In this document: positions 33,366 to 42,335 of the stretch, one piece after another
Layout of the letters: every line of letters begins with the position of its first letter
Numbering within the stretch: the first letter of the stretch is position 1
Assembly (NCBI GenBank): GCA_036563645.1
Contig: DATCMA010000054.1
Span: 62,001 to 126,000 of the forward strand
Source: DATCMA01 sp036563645
Lineage (GTDB): Bacteria; Actinomycetota; Actinomycetes; Mycobacteriales; Micromonosporaceae
Length of the DNA: 64,000 nt
Direction of reading: 5' to 3'
Translations under genes and position numbers: made by a program
The notes under the pieces: model-generated
Told to the model about the DNA's origin: nothing
Database searches by the model: none
Seen by the model: only the letters and a program-made list of their open reading frames with translations

Positions 33366-34979
33366 TCACGCCAATCCCGGGGATTCGCGGCGGGTATCGC
33401 CGGGCGTCTCGTGGCTGTCCGGCCCAGACGCCGAGGACGGACGATAGATGTGGTAGCCCGGTGGGGCGAGGGTCGTGGTCTCCGGCGCGCTGGTGGTCGC
33501 CGCGCTCGCCGACCCGGCCGAGGATACGGCGGGGGTGGTCAGGGGCACCGTCGAGGTCGACGGGGAGGGCGCGGCCCCGGTCAGCGCTTCCCCCGCGGCG
33601 CCCGCGCCCTCGCGCGGCCCGGTGTCGGTGGTGGCCCGGCCGTGCAATCGGTCCCGCCGCAGCCGAGTCGCGGTCCCCACCGCCCAGACCGCGGCGACCG
33701 CGGCGGCCGCGGTCGCCACCACGATGCCGACCCGTCCCGGGAGCGGGATGAGCCCCAGTGCGCCACCGCCAACGAAGGCGAGCATGAGGATCGTCTCCGC
33801 GTGCGCGAAGGCGCTCGCCCGCAAGCGTTCCGTGACGCGTTCCTGGAGGACGGCGTCCACGGCGAGCTTGGCGAGACCGCTGAGGATCGCGGTGCCCAGG
33901 CACAGCAGCATCACCATCGTCACGGAGAACCGGAGTGTGGCCAGGGCACCCAAGACGGTGACGATGAGCAGCCCGGCCGCCTGGAGCGCCACCGGTCGGT
34001 GGATCCGCAGCCGCGTGCCCACGGCGGTCGCCAGGAAGGTCCCCGCCGCGAACGCCGCGCCCAGAAGCGCCAGCGTCCGCTCGTCCCCCAGGTCACGCCC
34101 GACCAGCTGGGGGGAGAGGTCGCCAGCCTTGACCGCGAACGCCAAGAAGAGAAAGAGGAAGCCGTACAGCGCGCGGAAGCACCCGCTGCCGAGCAACGCG
34201 GCGATGACCAGTGGGCCCGTGAGTTTCCGCTCCCGATGGCGCCATGGCAGCAGCGCGACGGCGGCCCGCCGCGGCGGCTCGGAATCGGCCTGCGGCGGGA
34301 GGCGTAGCGCGATGATCATCCCTACGATGAAGATCAGGGACGCGATGCGTAACGGCCACTGGGGACCGATGAGGAACGCCGCCAACCCGATCGGCGCCAC
34401 CAGGGCTCCCGCGATGGAGCCGTAGACGCTGGCGCGCGCGCCCGCCTGGGACAAGCCGAGCCCTGCGGGGAGGAGCCGCGGCACGACGGCGGAACGCCCG
34501 ACGCCGTAGGCGCGGGAGAGCGCGAGGACCCCGAAGGCCGCGGGGTACAGCCCAAAGCCGTTGATGTAGTCCGAGATGAGCCACGCCAGGAACGCCCGAC
34601 CGAGCATGGTGGCGGCGAGCGCGTACCGGCGGCCGTGCCGGAAGCGGTCGAGGAGCGGACCCACCACCGGCGCGAGCACCGCGAACGGCACCATCGTGAC
34701 CAGGAGGTAGAGCGCGACTCTGGTCCGCGCCTCGCCCAGCGGCACGTCGAAGAAGATGGTGCCGGCGAGACCGATCGCGATGAGCGTGTCGCCCGCGCAC
34801 GAGGCGGCGTGGAGATCGAAGAGACGGGCCATCCCGACATCACCGCCGGCGCCCTTCTCGCGGATCCGGCGGATTCGCCGGGTGGACCACCGGCTGCCGC
34901 GCACCATCCCCCGTCCGAGCAGGTGGATCCCGCGCAGCGCCATCCCGACCACTCGCCCGGGCGAAGGCAACAGGCGCAT
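33366..34979 (-). CDS. MFS transporter (mqn-linked)
   Basis: 537 residues with about 12 membrane helices between residues 60 and 470 (FAVLAPVVGPLLDRFRHGRR is the MFS loop motif), a basic N-terminus (RGSRWSTRRIRRIREK) and a Ser/Thr/Pro-rich tail ending YHIYRPSSASGPDSHETPGD. ATG 34979 is chosen, with a GAGGA element upstream. Its place ahead of mqnB is conserved in my memory of Streptomyces, but the substrate is unknown. Confidence 0.85.
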   Translation of the reverse strand: MRLLPSPGRVVGMALRGIHLLGRGMVRGSRWSTRRIRRIREKGAGGDVGMARLFDLHAASCAGDTLIAIGLAGTIFFDVPLGEARTRVALYLLVTMVPFAVLAPVVGPLLDRFRHGRRYALAATMLGRAFLAWLISDYINGFGLYPAAFGVLALSRAYGVGRSAVVPRLLPAGLGLSQAGARASVYGSIAGALVAPIGLAAFLIGPQWPLRIASLIFIVGMIIALRLPPQADSEPPRRAAVALLPWRHRERKLTGPLVIAALLGSGCFRALYGFLFLFLAFAVKAGDLSPQLVGRDLGDERTLALLGAAFAAGTFLATAVGTRLRIHRPVALQAAGLLIVTVLGALATLRFSVTMVMLLCLGTAILSGLAKLAVDAVLQERVTERLRASAFAHAETILMLAFVGGGALGLIPLPGRVGIVVATAAAAVAAVWAVGTATRLRRDRLHGRATTDTGPREGAGAAGEALTGAAPSPSTSTVPLTTPAVSSAGSASAATTSAPETTTLAPPGYHIYRPSSASGPDSHETPGDTRRESPGLA

Positions 34980-35082
34980 ACCGACATCCTCGCCTATCGC
35001 GGCGCGTTCGTCCTGTCCGTCGCTGGGGACGCGCGCGAGGACTCGGTAGCAGCTGTGGAAAGCGGTGCGGGACAATGTCGCC

Positions 35083-35907
35083 GTGACCAGGACCGCCGCA
35101 CGTGCTCCCCGTTTGGACCAGATCTGCGCTGAAGCCGTCGATGTGGCCCGGGAAGCGCTCGCCGACATCGCCGAGCCGGAGGACGTCGGTGAACACCTGA
35201 ACGCTGTGGCTGAGGGTGAGCGGCTGGTTACCCACTTCTTTGAATGCCACCTCAAGGGTTACCGCGGCTGGCGATGGGCGGTGACGGTCACGCGGGTGCC
35301 CCGGAGCCGGCGGGTCACCGTGTGCGAGACCGTCTTGTTGCCCGGGCCGGATGCCCTCCTCGCTCCCGGCTGGGTGCCGTGGCAGGAGCGACTTCAACCG
35401 GGTGACCTCGGCGTGGGGGACTTGTTGCCGACCCCGCCGGACGACGAACGGCTCGTGCCGGGCTACCTGATGTCGGACGATCCGGCGGTCGAGGAGGTGG
35501 CCTGGGAACTCGGGCTCGGCCGCGCGCGGGTGATGTCCCGCAAGGGCCGCATGGAGACCGCCCAGCGGTGGTACGAGAGCGATCACGGCCCCAAGGCGCC
35601 GATCTCGGTGAATGCGCCTCCGGAGGCCCGCTGCGGCACCTGCGGCTTCTACCTGCCGCTCGCCGGGGCGTTGCGGCAGGCCTTCGGGGTGTGCGGCAAC
35701 GTGTACGCCCCGGATGACGGCCGTGTGGTGAGCGTCGACCACGGCTGCGGCGCGCACTCCGAGGCGGTTCGCGCCGCGACCGAGAGCGCGGTAGACGAGT
35801 TGCCCACGGTCTTCGACGACAGCGAGGTCGAGCCGATCACCATCGACGACGAGGCGGAGTCGACGGAGTCAGGCGCGGCGGCCGAGTCTCGGCGCCGAAA
35901 GAAGTAA
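35083..35907 (+). CDS. DUF3027 family protein
   Basis: 274 residues, soluble. Conserved stretches: ICAEAVDVAREALADIAEPE, THFFECHLKGYRGWRWAVTV, LRPGDLGVGD-like motif and RMETAQRWYESDHGPKAPIS. A likely metal site is CGTCGFYLPLAGAL...FGVCGN...HGCGAHSE. The acidic and basic tail is disordered. GTG 35065 is an alternative start. It is divergent from the MFS gene with about 100 bases between starts. Function unknown for the family. Confidence 0.85.
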   Translation: MTRTAARAPRLDQICAEAVDVAREALADIAEPEDVGEHLNAVAEGERLVTHFFECHLKGYRGWRWAVTVTRVPRSRRVTVCETVLLPGPDALLAPGWVPWQERLQPGDLGVGDLLPTPPDDERLVPGYLMSDDPAVEEVAWELGLGRARVMSRKGRMETAQRWYESDHGPKAPISVNAPPEARCGTCGFYLPLAGALRQAFGVCGNVYAPDDGRVVSVDHGCGAHSEAVRAATESAVDELPTVFDDSEVEPITIDDEAESTESGAAAESRRRKK

Positions 35908-35983
35908 GTCTCTCCCAGGAGGACGTCGTCCTCCCGTCAGGACGTCTTCCCGCACCTTGCGCGGCGGCGCGGGTGGCCGGGGG

Positions 35984-36250
35984 TCACCCGCCGCGTCGCT
36001 GACGGCGCTTGGTGTCGTGTCGGTGCATGACGGCGATGCCGAGCAACCCGAGGAGGAACCCGGCCACGCAGATCCACAGCCAATCGGCGTGCCCGCGCGC
36101 CGCGAGGTCGTCCCGGAACACCAGCAGGACGAGGCCGGCGAGCGCCCACAGCACCGTGCCGCCGATGGCGAGCGGCCGCATGGGCGGGTCTAGCGGCTCA
36201 GGCCGCGGCGGCGTGCTGGTTCGATCTTCCGGCGGATGTGGGTGTGACAC
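35984..36250 (-). CDS. DUF2530 family small membrane protein
   Basis: 88 residues: a proline-rich N-terminus (HPPEDRTSTPPRPEPLDPP) and two membrane helices (LAIGGTVLWALAGLVLLVF and WLWICVAGFLLGLLGIAVM), then HRHDTKRRQRRGG. The composition and the neighbourhood (DUF3027 on one side, purine permease on the other) fit DUF2530. GTG 36250 is used as the start without a clear ribosome-binding site. Confidence 0.75.
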   Translation of the reverse strand: MSHPHPPEDRTSTPPRPEPLDPPMRPLAIGGTVLWALAGLVLLVFRDDLAARGHADWLWICVAGFLLGLLGIAVMHRHDTKRRQRRGG

Positions 36251-36386
36251 GCGGCAAGGGTACGTCGGAGCGAATCGCCGGTTATCGGACTGACCTGTAG
36301 GTGAATCTGGTAACGGGGGTGAGTCTTCGCCATGGTGAATCTGCGACGATGCGCGAGTCGAATCACGGAGCGTTTGTGAGGATCTC

Positions 36387-37850
36387 ATGACTGCTGCCGG
36401 GGGGAAGACGGACTTACCCGCGCCCCAATCACCTGCGCGTAACGGTTTTGATCGATTCTTTGAAATCTCCGCGCGTGGCTCCACCATCGGGCGGGAAATT
36501 CGGGGTGGCCTCGCCACCTTCTTCACCATGGCCTACATCGTGGTGCTCAACCCCCTGATCATCGGCAACGCTGCCGACGCGGACGGCAATCGTCTGCCGA
36601 TCGCCGCGTTGGCGGCGGCTACCGCGCTGGTCGCGGGGATCATGACGATCCTGATGGGGGTTGTCGCCCGCTTCCCGCTGGCGCTCGCCGCCGGCCTTGG
36701 CGTCAACGCGCTGGTCGCCTACGAGATCGCACCGGAGATGACGTGGGCCGACGCCATGGGCCTCGTGGTCATCGAAGGTGTGATCATTACCATCCTCGTG
36801 CTCACCGGGCTGCGAACCGCGATGTTCACGGCCGTCCCGACCCAGCTCAAGACCGCGATCGGCGTGGGCATCGGGCTCTTCTTGGCGCTGATCGGCTTCG
36901 TGGACGCCGGCTTCGTCCGCGGCGCGGCCGGCTCGCCGCCGCTCGGCCTCGGGATGAACGGCCGGCTGGTGACGTGGCCGTCGCTGGTCTTCGTGGTCGG
37001 CCTGGTGTTCACGCTGATCCTGGTGGTCCGCCGGGTGAAGGGCGCGATCCTGATCGGCATCCTGGGCACCACCGTCTTGGCGATCATCGTTGAGGCGATC
37101 GCGAAGGTGGGGCCATCCGGGGGTGAGTCGGGTTCGCCCAAGGGCTGGGCCCTGAACGTGCCGAAGCTGCCGGAGAAGCTGCTGGACACGCCGGACCTCT
37201 CCCTGTTGGGCAAGTTCAACCTGTTCGACTCGTGGAGTCGGGCGGGTTGGCTGGTCGTCCTGATGTTCGTGTTCACCCTCCTGATCACCGACTTCTTCGA
37301 CACGATGGGCACGATGGTCGCGGTGGGCCAGGAGGGGAACCTGCTCGACGAGAAGGGGACGCCGCCGCGGACCCGGGAGATCCTGCTGGTCGACTCGATC
37401 GCGGCCGCCGCGGGTGGTATGGCGAGCGTGTCGAGTAACACCTCGTACATCGAGAGCGCGGCGGGTGTCGCGGAAGGCGCGCGGACCGGCGTGGCCAACC
37501 TCGTCACCGGTGCCTTGTTCCTGCTGTCGATGTTCCTGGCTCCGCTGGTATCCGTGGTCCCCTTCGAGGCCGCCTCGACCGCGCTGGTCGTGGTCGGTTT
37601 CCTGATGATGACCGCGATCCGCACGATCGACTGGGACGACTTCGAGATCGCCCTGCCGGCGTTCCTGACGATCGTGGTGATGCCGTTCACCTACTCCATC
37701 TCCAACGGCATCGGCGCCGGGGTGATCAGCTACGTGGTCCTCAAGCTGGCCCGGGGCAAGGCGCGCGAGGTGCGGCCGCTGATGTACCTGGTCGCGCTGC
37801 TGTTCGTGCTCTACTTCGCGCGTGGCCCGCTGGAGTCTGCGATCTTCTGA
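36387..37850 (+). CDS. NCS2-family purine permease (AzgA-like)
   Basis: 487 residues, 12-14 membrane helices. The N-terminal STIGREIRGGLATFFTMAYI with VVLNPLII, GLGVNALVAYEIAPEMTW, TDFFDTMGTMVAVGQEGNLL and SSNTSYIESAAGVAEGARTG are hallmarks of AzgA-type adenine/guanine/hypoxanthine transporters (proton symport). ATG 36387 follows GAGGA. It is monocistronic, with a strong terminator 40 bases after the stop. No purine riboswitch was seen in the leader. Confidence 0.92.
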   Translation: MTAAGGKTDLPAPQSPARNGFDRFFEISARGSTIGREIRGGLATFFTMAYIVVLNPLIIGNAADADGNRLPIAALAAATALVAGIMTILMGVVARFPLALAAGLGVNALVAYEIAPEMTWADAMGLVVIEGVIITILVLTGLRTAMFTAVPTQLKTAIGVGIGLFLALIGFVDAGFVRGAAGSPPLGLGMNGRLVTWPSLVFVVGLVFTLILVVRRVKGAILIGILGTTVLAIIVEAIAKVGPSGGESGSPKGWALNVPKLPEKLLDTPDLSLLGKFNLFDSWSRAGWLVVLMFVFTLLITDFFDTMGTMVAVGQEGNLLDEKGTPPRTREILLVDSIAAAAGGMASVSSNTSYIESAAGVAEGARTGVANLVTGALFLLSMFLAPLVSVVPFEAASTALVVVGFLMMTAIRTIDWDDFEIALPAFLTIVVMPFTYSISNGIGAGVISYVVLKLARGKAREVRPLMYLVALLFVLYFARGPLESAIF

Positions 37851-37889
37851 GTCGGCTGAGCGGACCGCGGGCGGAGCTCGCGGGGTGAC

Positions 37890-37936
37890 GGGCTTCGGGC
37901 GCCCGACGTGCGCGGCACGGGTGGCGCCCGAAGCCC
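37890..37936 (+). terminator. Terminator hairpin after the purine permease
   Basis: Perfect 14-bp stem GGGCTTCGGGCGCC / GGCGCCCGAAGCCC with a 19-base loop. No T run follows, which is common for actinobacterial terminators. Confidence 0.7.
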
Positions 37937-38005
37937 GGACGTGTTCATGGTGATACATGGGGTACGGCCTGGCGGTGAACGAGGTCATACCCGTCGACCA
38001 ATTAC

Positions 38006-38032
38006 TTAGCTTTGCTCATTAGCTAAGCTAAT
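38006..38032. promoter_or_regulatory. Candidate MarR operator
   Basis: The perfect palindrome ATTAGC-TAA-GCTAAT (38018-38032) overlaps a second inverted pair, TTAGCT (38006-38011) with AGCTAA (38021-38026). It ends 4 bases before the marR start, where binding would block transcription. This is one of the few A+T-rich segments nearby. Confidence 0.65.
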
Positions 38033-38036
38033 TAGT

Positions 38037-38486
38037 GTGACGGAGCGGACGGTGGCGACGGATCGCATGCCAACCATTCAGTTGGCCACGCTCCTTCGGG
38101 ACGCAATCACTCGGTTCAACCGGCGGGTACGGCAGACCCGCCCGATGGGTGAACTCACCGCGACCCAGTGCTCCGCGTTGACCAGCCTCGAATTGGCGGG
38201 ACAGCTGACGCTCGGGGAGCTGGCCGAGGTGGAGCGCGTGCAACCGCCGACGATGACCCGGATCGTCGCCAAGCTCGAGGAGCGCGGGCTCGTGCAACGT
38301 CAGCCGCACCCCACCGACGGTCGGCAGGTCATCCTCTCGGCCACCGACGCAGGCCGCGCGATCCTCGCTCAACGTGGGCAAGCGCGCGACGAGTGGCTCG
38401 CGCAACGCCTCGCTGAGCTGTCCCCCGAGGAGCGCGACACCCTGCGCCAGGCCGCGGAGATCTTGCAGCGGATCGCCCAGAGCTGA
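38037..38486 (+). CDS. MarR family transcriptional regulator
   Basis: 149 residues. Winged helix-turn-helix: TATQCSALTSLELAGQLTLG, ELAEVERVQPPTMTRIVAKL, EERGLVQRQPHPTDGRQVIL. The operator-like palindrome lies immediately upstream, so the transcript is leaderless or has a very short leader; no ribosome-binding site is seen before GTG 38037. ATG 38067 is an alternative start. The following MFS exporter, 74 bases downstream in the same direction, is the likely target. Confidence 0.9.
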   Translation: MTERTVATDRMPTIQLATLLRDAITRFNRRVRQTRPMGELTATQCSALTSLELAGQLTLGELAEVERVQPPTMTRIVAKLEERGLVQRQPHPTDGRQVILSATDAGRAILAQRGQARDEWLAQRLAELSPEERDTLRQAAEILQRIAQS

Positions 38487-38560
38487 ACAAGGCGTCCTGA
38501 GTCATCGGTCGCTTCGTCCGGATAGGGACACGCGTACTTCTCAAAGGGGGCGCATCTCGC

Positions 38561-39913
38561 GTGCGGGCGAAGCTGAGCACGATGTTCCAGTCCTTGCGGG
38601 TCCGGAACTACCGGATCTTCGCGACAGGTCAGCTCGTCAAGCTGCTGGGCGTCTGGATGATGCACATCGCGCAGGACTGGTTGGTGCTCGACCTCTCCGA
38701 TGACTCCGCCACCGCGCTCGGCGTGGTCATCGCCCTCCAGTTCACGCCCGTGCTCTTCCTCACCCTGCTCTCGGGACGGCTCGCGGACCGATACGACAAG
38801 CGACTGCTGCTCATCATCGCCAACGCGGCGTGGTGCGTGCTCTCGGTCGGGATGAGTCTGCTGGTCCTCACCGGGGTCGTCGAAATCTGGCACGTCTTCC
38901 TCTTCGCTGCCCTGCTCGGCGTGGCGCAAGCCGTGGAAACCCCGGTACGGCAGGCGTTCGTCTCCGAGCTGGTCCCCACTCCGCTGCTGCCGAACGCGCT
39001 GTCGCTCTCCTCGGCCACGTTCAACAGCGCGCGGATCGTCGGCCCGGCGGTCGCCGGTGTCGGCATCGCCGCGTTCGACGTGGGACCGGTCTTCCTGATC
39101 AGCGCGCTCGCCTCGCTTTCGCCGCTCGTCGGCCTGCTGCGGATCCGCGTGGCCGACCTCTATCGGGACAAGCGGTCGGCGGAGGCGGAGCAGGATTCGG
39201 GCCGGGTCATCGACGGTTTGCGCTACGTCTGGCGCCGCCAGGACCTTCTCCTGCCGCTCACCCTGGTGCTCGTGCTCGGTCTGGCGTTGTTCAACTTCCA
39301 GCTCACCCTGGCGGCGTTGGCGAAGACCAAGTTCAACACCGCGGCCTCGTCGTTCGGCCTCTTCACCACCGCGCTCGCCATCGGGGCGCTCGTGGGCGCG
39401 CTGGCGAGCGGGGGCCGGCGGAGCCGGCCGACGGCCTACCGGGTGATCGGGGCGGCGTTCCTCTTCTCCTCGTTCAGCATCCTCGTCGGCTTGGTCCCGC
39501 TGTACTGGCTGGTGATCGTGCTGCTCGTGCCGACCGGATTCTTCATGGTGTATTTCGTGCAAGCGGCCAACCAGCGGGTGCAGCTCGGCACCGACTCCGC
39601 CTTCCGCGGCCGGGTCATGGCCCTGTGGGTGTTGGTCTTCTTGGGCACCAACCCCATCGGCGCGCCGATCATCGGGTGGATCGCGGAGCACCTCGGGGCG
39701 GGCGCGAGCATCTGGCTCGGCGGCGTGGTCTCGTTCGTGACCGCGGCGCTCACGCTGGCATGGCAGCTCCGCCACACCGGGAGCCGCCTCCGCGTGCAGC
39801 TCCGTCCCCACCTCCGGGTGTCCGTGACGCCGGAGATGTGGACGGAGCGAGACACCGGCGGGCGGGAGCTGCGCGACGCGATCGCGCCGGGGGTGCGGGA
39901 CGCCCGGCTCTAG
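38561..39913 (+). CDS. MFS exporter, MarR-linked
   Basis: 450 residues, 12 membrane helices, of the enterobactin-exporter-like group (RVRNYRIFATGQLVKLLGVW, LSGRLADRYDKRLLLIIANA, DSAFRGRVMALWVLVFLGTN). Probably a drug or siderophore-type efflux pump, controlled by the MarR protein upstream. GTG 38561 has AAGGGGG about 11 bases upstream; ATG 38582 is an alternative. Confidence 0.88.
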   Translation: MRAKLSTMFQSLRVRNYRIFATGQLVKLLGVWMMHIAQDWLVLDLSDDSATALGVVIALQFTPVLFLTLLSGRLADRYDKRLLLIIANAAWCVLSVGMSLLVLTGVVEIWHVFLFAALLGVAQAVETPVRQAFVSELVPTPLLPNALSLSSATFNSARIVGPAVAGVGIAAFDVGPVFLISALASLSPLVGLLRIRVADLYRDKRSAEAEQDSGRVIDGLRYVWRRQDLLLPLTLVLVLGLALFNFQLTLAALAKTKFNTAASSFGLFTTALAIGALVGALASGGRRSRPTAYRVIGAAFLFSSFSILVGLVPLYWLVIVLLVPTGFFMVYFVQAANQRVQLGTDSAFRGRVMALWVLVFLGTNPIGAPIIGWIAEHLGAGASIWLGGVVSFVTAALTLAWQLRHTGSRLRVQLRPHLRVSVTPEMWTERDTGGRELRDAIAPGVRDARL

Positions 39914-40002
39914 GACGGCCCGGTGAGGGCCGTCACCTCCTCGCGGGTGATGGTGGAGAAACCGGTGGCGGCCCGCTGTGCTGCGACCTAGCGTCGACAG
40001 GT

Positions 40003-40518
40003 GTGGCGGTCGTGCACACCTTGGTGCTGCTCCTCGGATTGATCGCGATCCTCTGTGTCCCCGTGCTCATCGCGCTGGTGATCGGCGCGGACGAACTCGC
40101 CGACCGGGTCGCGTGTGCCGTCGCGGAGTGGCGTGAGGCGCGGCGGGAACGGCGGCTCATCAAGCAGCTCGACAAGGCGGTCGACGCGAAGTCGATCACC
40201 CGCAACATCGACCTCAGCGCCTTCGACCGGGACCTCCGCCCGTCGATTGAGGAGATCGCCGCGGACTTGCGCCGCCTCAGTGGGCAGCGGCTGGGCATCG
40301 GGGGCCGCTCCTACCTCTGGCGGTGTGCGATCCTCGACGCGTACGATGACCGGCTGCGCTTGGCGAGCCAACGGCTTGGAGTTGTGGAACACCTGGCGGA
40401 GCTCGAGGGCATGGACCGAGACATCGAACGCGTCCGGGTCGAGGGATTGTTGGCGGAAGCGGGGCTCTCCCTCCCCGCGCCCTCCGGCCTTGAGCAGCGA
40501 AAGCGGCGTGCCTGTTGA
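40003..40518 (+). CDS. Single-pass membrane protein, unknown
   Basis: 171 residues. One N-terminal membrane helix (VHTLVLLLGLIAILCVPVLI) is followed by a charged, mostly helical cytoplasmic part (EWREARRERRLIKQLDKAVD, FDRDLRPSIEEIAADLRRLS, AILDAYDDRLRLASQRLGVV). I do not recognise a named family. GTG 40003 gives the helix at the very N-terminus. The stop overlaps the TTG start of thpR, so the two are cotranslated. Confidence 0.7.
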   Translation: MAVVHTLVLLLGLIAILCVPVLIALVIGADELADRVACAVAEWREARRERRLIKQLDKAVDAKSITRNIDLSAFDRDLRPSIEEIAADLRRLSGQRLGIGGRSYLWRCAILDAYDDRLRLASQRLGVVEHLAELEGMDRDIERVRVEGLLAEAGLSLPAPSGLEQRKRRAC

Positions 40519-41099
40519 GGCTGTTCGTCGCTGTCTACCCGCCCGCTGAGGCCGTCCGCGACGTCACCGCCCAGGTCGCCACACTCCGCATCGGCACGCT
40601 CGCTCAGGCCGGGGTCAACGTCCGGCTCACCCGGCCCGAGACGTACCACGTCACGTTGGCGTTCCTCGGTGAGGTCGACCCTCAGCGGCTGCCCGCCGCG
40701 GAGGCGGCGCTCGCCCGCGCGGTCGCCGCGTGGCGCCCGAAGGACGGGTCGCGAGTGCTTCCCGAGGTCGCTTTCGCCGGCGGTGGGCGCTTCGGGCGCG
40801 GCGCGTTCACCGTGCTCTGGATCGGTCTGGACGGCGACGTGCCGGCGCTCACCCGGCTCGCCCAGCTCGTGCGGCGAGAACTCCGCCGGGCGCGGCTGCC
40901 GTATGACCACAAGGCGTTCCGGCCGCACTTGACGATCGCCCGGCCCGGGGATCGGGTGGCGGCTGAGGACATCGCGGCCGACCGAGAGACCTTCGCCGCG
41001 TATCGAGGGCCGGCGTGGCCGGTGACCGAGGTGGTGCTGGTGCGCAGCTACCTCGGCCCGCGGCCACGCTACGAACGTCTCGGGGCCTGGGCGCTCTAG
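40515..41099 (+). CDS. thpR: RNA 2',3'-cyclic phosphodiesterase (ThpR / 2'-5' RNA ligase family)
   Basis: 194 residues, 2H phosphoesterase fold. The two H-x-T-x motifs are YHVTLAFLGE and FRPHLTIARPGD. The N-terminus RLFVAVYPPAEAVRDVTAQV and VVLVRSYLGPRPRYERLG at the end are typical. TTG 40515 overlaps the TGA of the upstream gene (TTGA). Confidence 0.9.
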   Translation: MRLFVAVYPPAEAVRDVTAQVATLRIGTLAQAGVNVRLTRPETYHVTLAFLGEVDPQRLPAAEAALARAVAAWRPKDGSRVLPEVAFAGGGRFGRGAFTVLWIGLDGDVPALTRLAQLVRRELRRARLPYDHKAFRPHLTIARPGDRVAAEDIAADRETFAAYRGPAWPVTEVVLVRSYLGPRPRYERLGAWAL

Positions 41100-41147
41100 G
41101 CCGGCGTCACCCGGCGCCGACGCGAGCCGCCGCAGCGAGCCGCGGTG

Positions 41148-42182
41148 TCAGGAGGACTCGCGGGCGACCGGGCTGCTGCCGAAGAGCACGTCGTCCCAGC
41201 TCGGCAGCCGCTTACGCGGCTTGCCGGACTGGTCGCCCGACTCGCTCGTCGTCCGCCGCGGACGCAGGACCGCCAACGACGGGACGGCCGGGACCTCCTT
41301 GGGCACGTCCATGTCGTCGTCGAAGGCGGAACCCGGGCCACCGCCGATCAGGCCCGCCGCGCCGCCCGGACGCTTGCGGATCTGCTCGATCGCCGTGTCC
41401 AGACCTCGGCTCGTCGTGCTCGTCGCGGCCGACCGGTCGAGGGAGGCGAGCAGCGCGTCGCGCCCAGCGCGGATCGGATCCCGACTGGGGCGCGGGAGCT
41501 CTCCCGGAGACGAGGGTGGCTTCCGCCGGCTGGAGTCCTTCCGGGACGGGATGGGCAGCCCGTGCCCCCCGCTGGGCTCCGGCGCGGGTTCCTGGCCGAG
41601 CAGCGGCGTCGGCGGCTCGCTGCACAGGTACTGCGCCATCTCGTCGTGCGGCGAGACCACCTGGCGGGTCCGGTCGAGCTCCCAGACCGCCTTCGCGGTC
41701 GCCTTGCCCGAGGGCCACGTCGCGACCACACGCCAGGTGCCGTCCTCCCGCCGGTACGCGTCCCACGAAATCTTCTCCGTGTCGATTCCGTGTTGACCGA
41801 GACGCGCGTCGACCACGTCGGCCAGGGCCGAGCCCGACTCCGAGGTCTTCAGCCGGGTACGGCGCGCCTGCTGGGCGAGCATCGCGCGCTCTTGGAGCAC
41901 CGGCCCGGCGTAGCGGAGGACCCGCTCGACCGGCACGCCGGCCATGCGGGCCACTTCGTCGGCGGACTCCCCGGCCCGAATCCGGGCTTGGATGTCCCGC
42001 GGAGACAGCGACGGGGTGGCCTCGCTGTTCTGAGCCGGTGTGGTGGTCTTACTCCTCGGCTCCCTGCGGATCGCGGCGGTCACCCGGTCGTCGATGGGCA
42101 GCGCGAGCAGGCGGCCCACCTCGTCGGCCAGGACAAGCGCCTGACCATCCTCGGAGAGGGCGACGAAGCGTACTGGTCGCAT
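41148..42182 (-). CDS. sepH: Septation protein SepH
   Basis: 344 residues. N-terminal DUF3071 domain with a helix-turn-helix-like core (RPVRFVALSEDGQALVLADE, SPRDIQARIRAGESADEVAR, VERVLRYAGPVLQERAMLAQ, TWRVVATWPSGKATAKAVWE). A long disordered Pro/Ser/Arg linker leads to the conserved C-terminal motif RLPSWDDVLFGSS. In Streptomyces SepH binds FtsZ and promotes its assembly during sporulation septation. ATG 42182 is the first codon of the conserved start. Confidence 0.93.
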   Translation of the reverse strand: MRPVRFVALSEDGQALVLADEVGRLLALPIDDRVTAAIRREPRSKTTTPAQNSEATPSLSPRDIQARIRAGESADEVARMAGVPVERVLRYAGPVLQERAMLAQQARRTRLKTSESGSALADVVDARLGQHGIDTEKISWDAYRREDGTWRVVATWPSGKATAKAVWELDRTRQVVSPHDEMAQYLCSEPPTPLLGQEPAPEPSGGHGLPIPSRKDSSRRKPPSSPGELPRPSRDPIRAGRDALLASLDRSAATSTTSRGLDTAIEQIRKRPGGAAGLIGGGPGSAFDDDMDVPKEVPAVPSLAVLRPRRTTSESGDQSGKPRKRLPSWDDVLFGSSPVARESS

Positions 42183-42335
42183 CGCGTGCCTCCGTCCCGC
42201 TGTTGCTCCCCCTAGCCCGGAGCGGGCTCACGCCGGGGCGTTCACGCCCACGGTACGCCCATACGTCACCTTGCGGCAGTAGGCCACGCCGGGTGCGTGA
42301 GCAGCTACGTCCGGACGGATCCGCAAAGGTCGGGT

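Noticed and set aside
36429..37988. 519-residue minus-strand ORF opposite the purine permease
   Set aside because: Asp/His/Arg/Gln-rich shadow of a clear permease gene.
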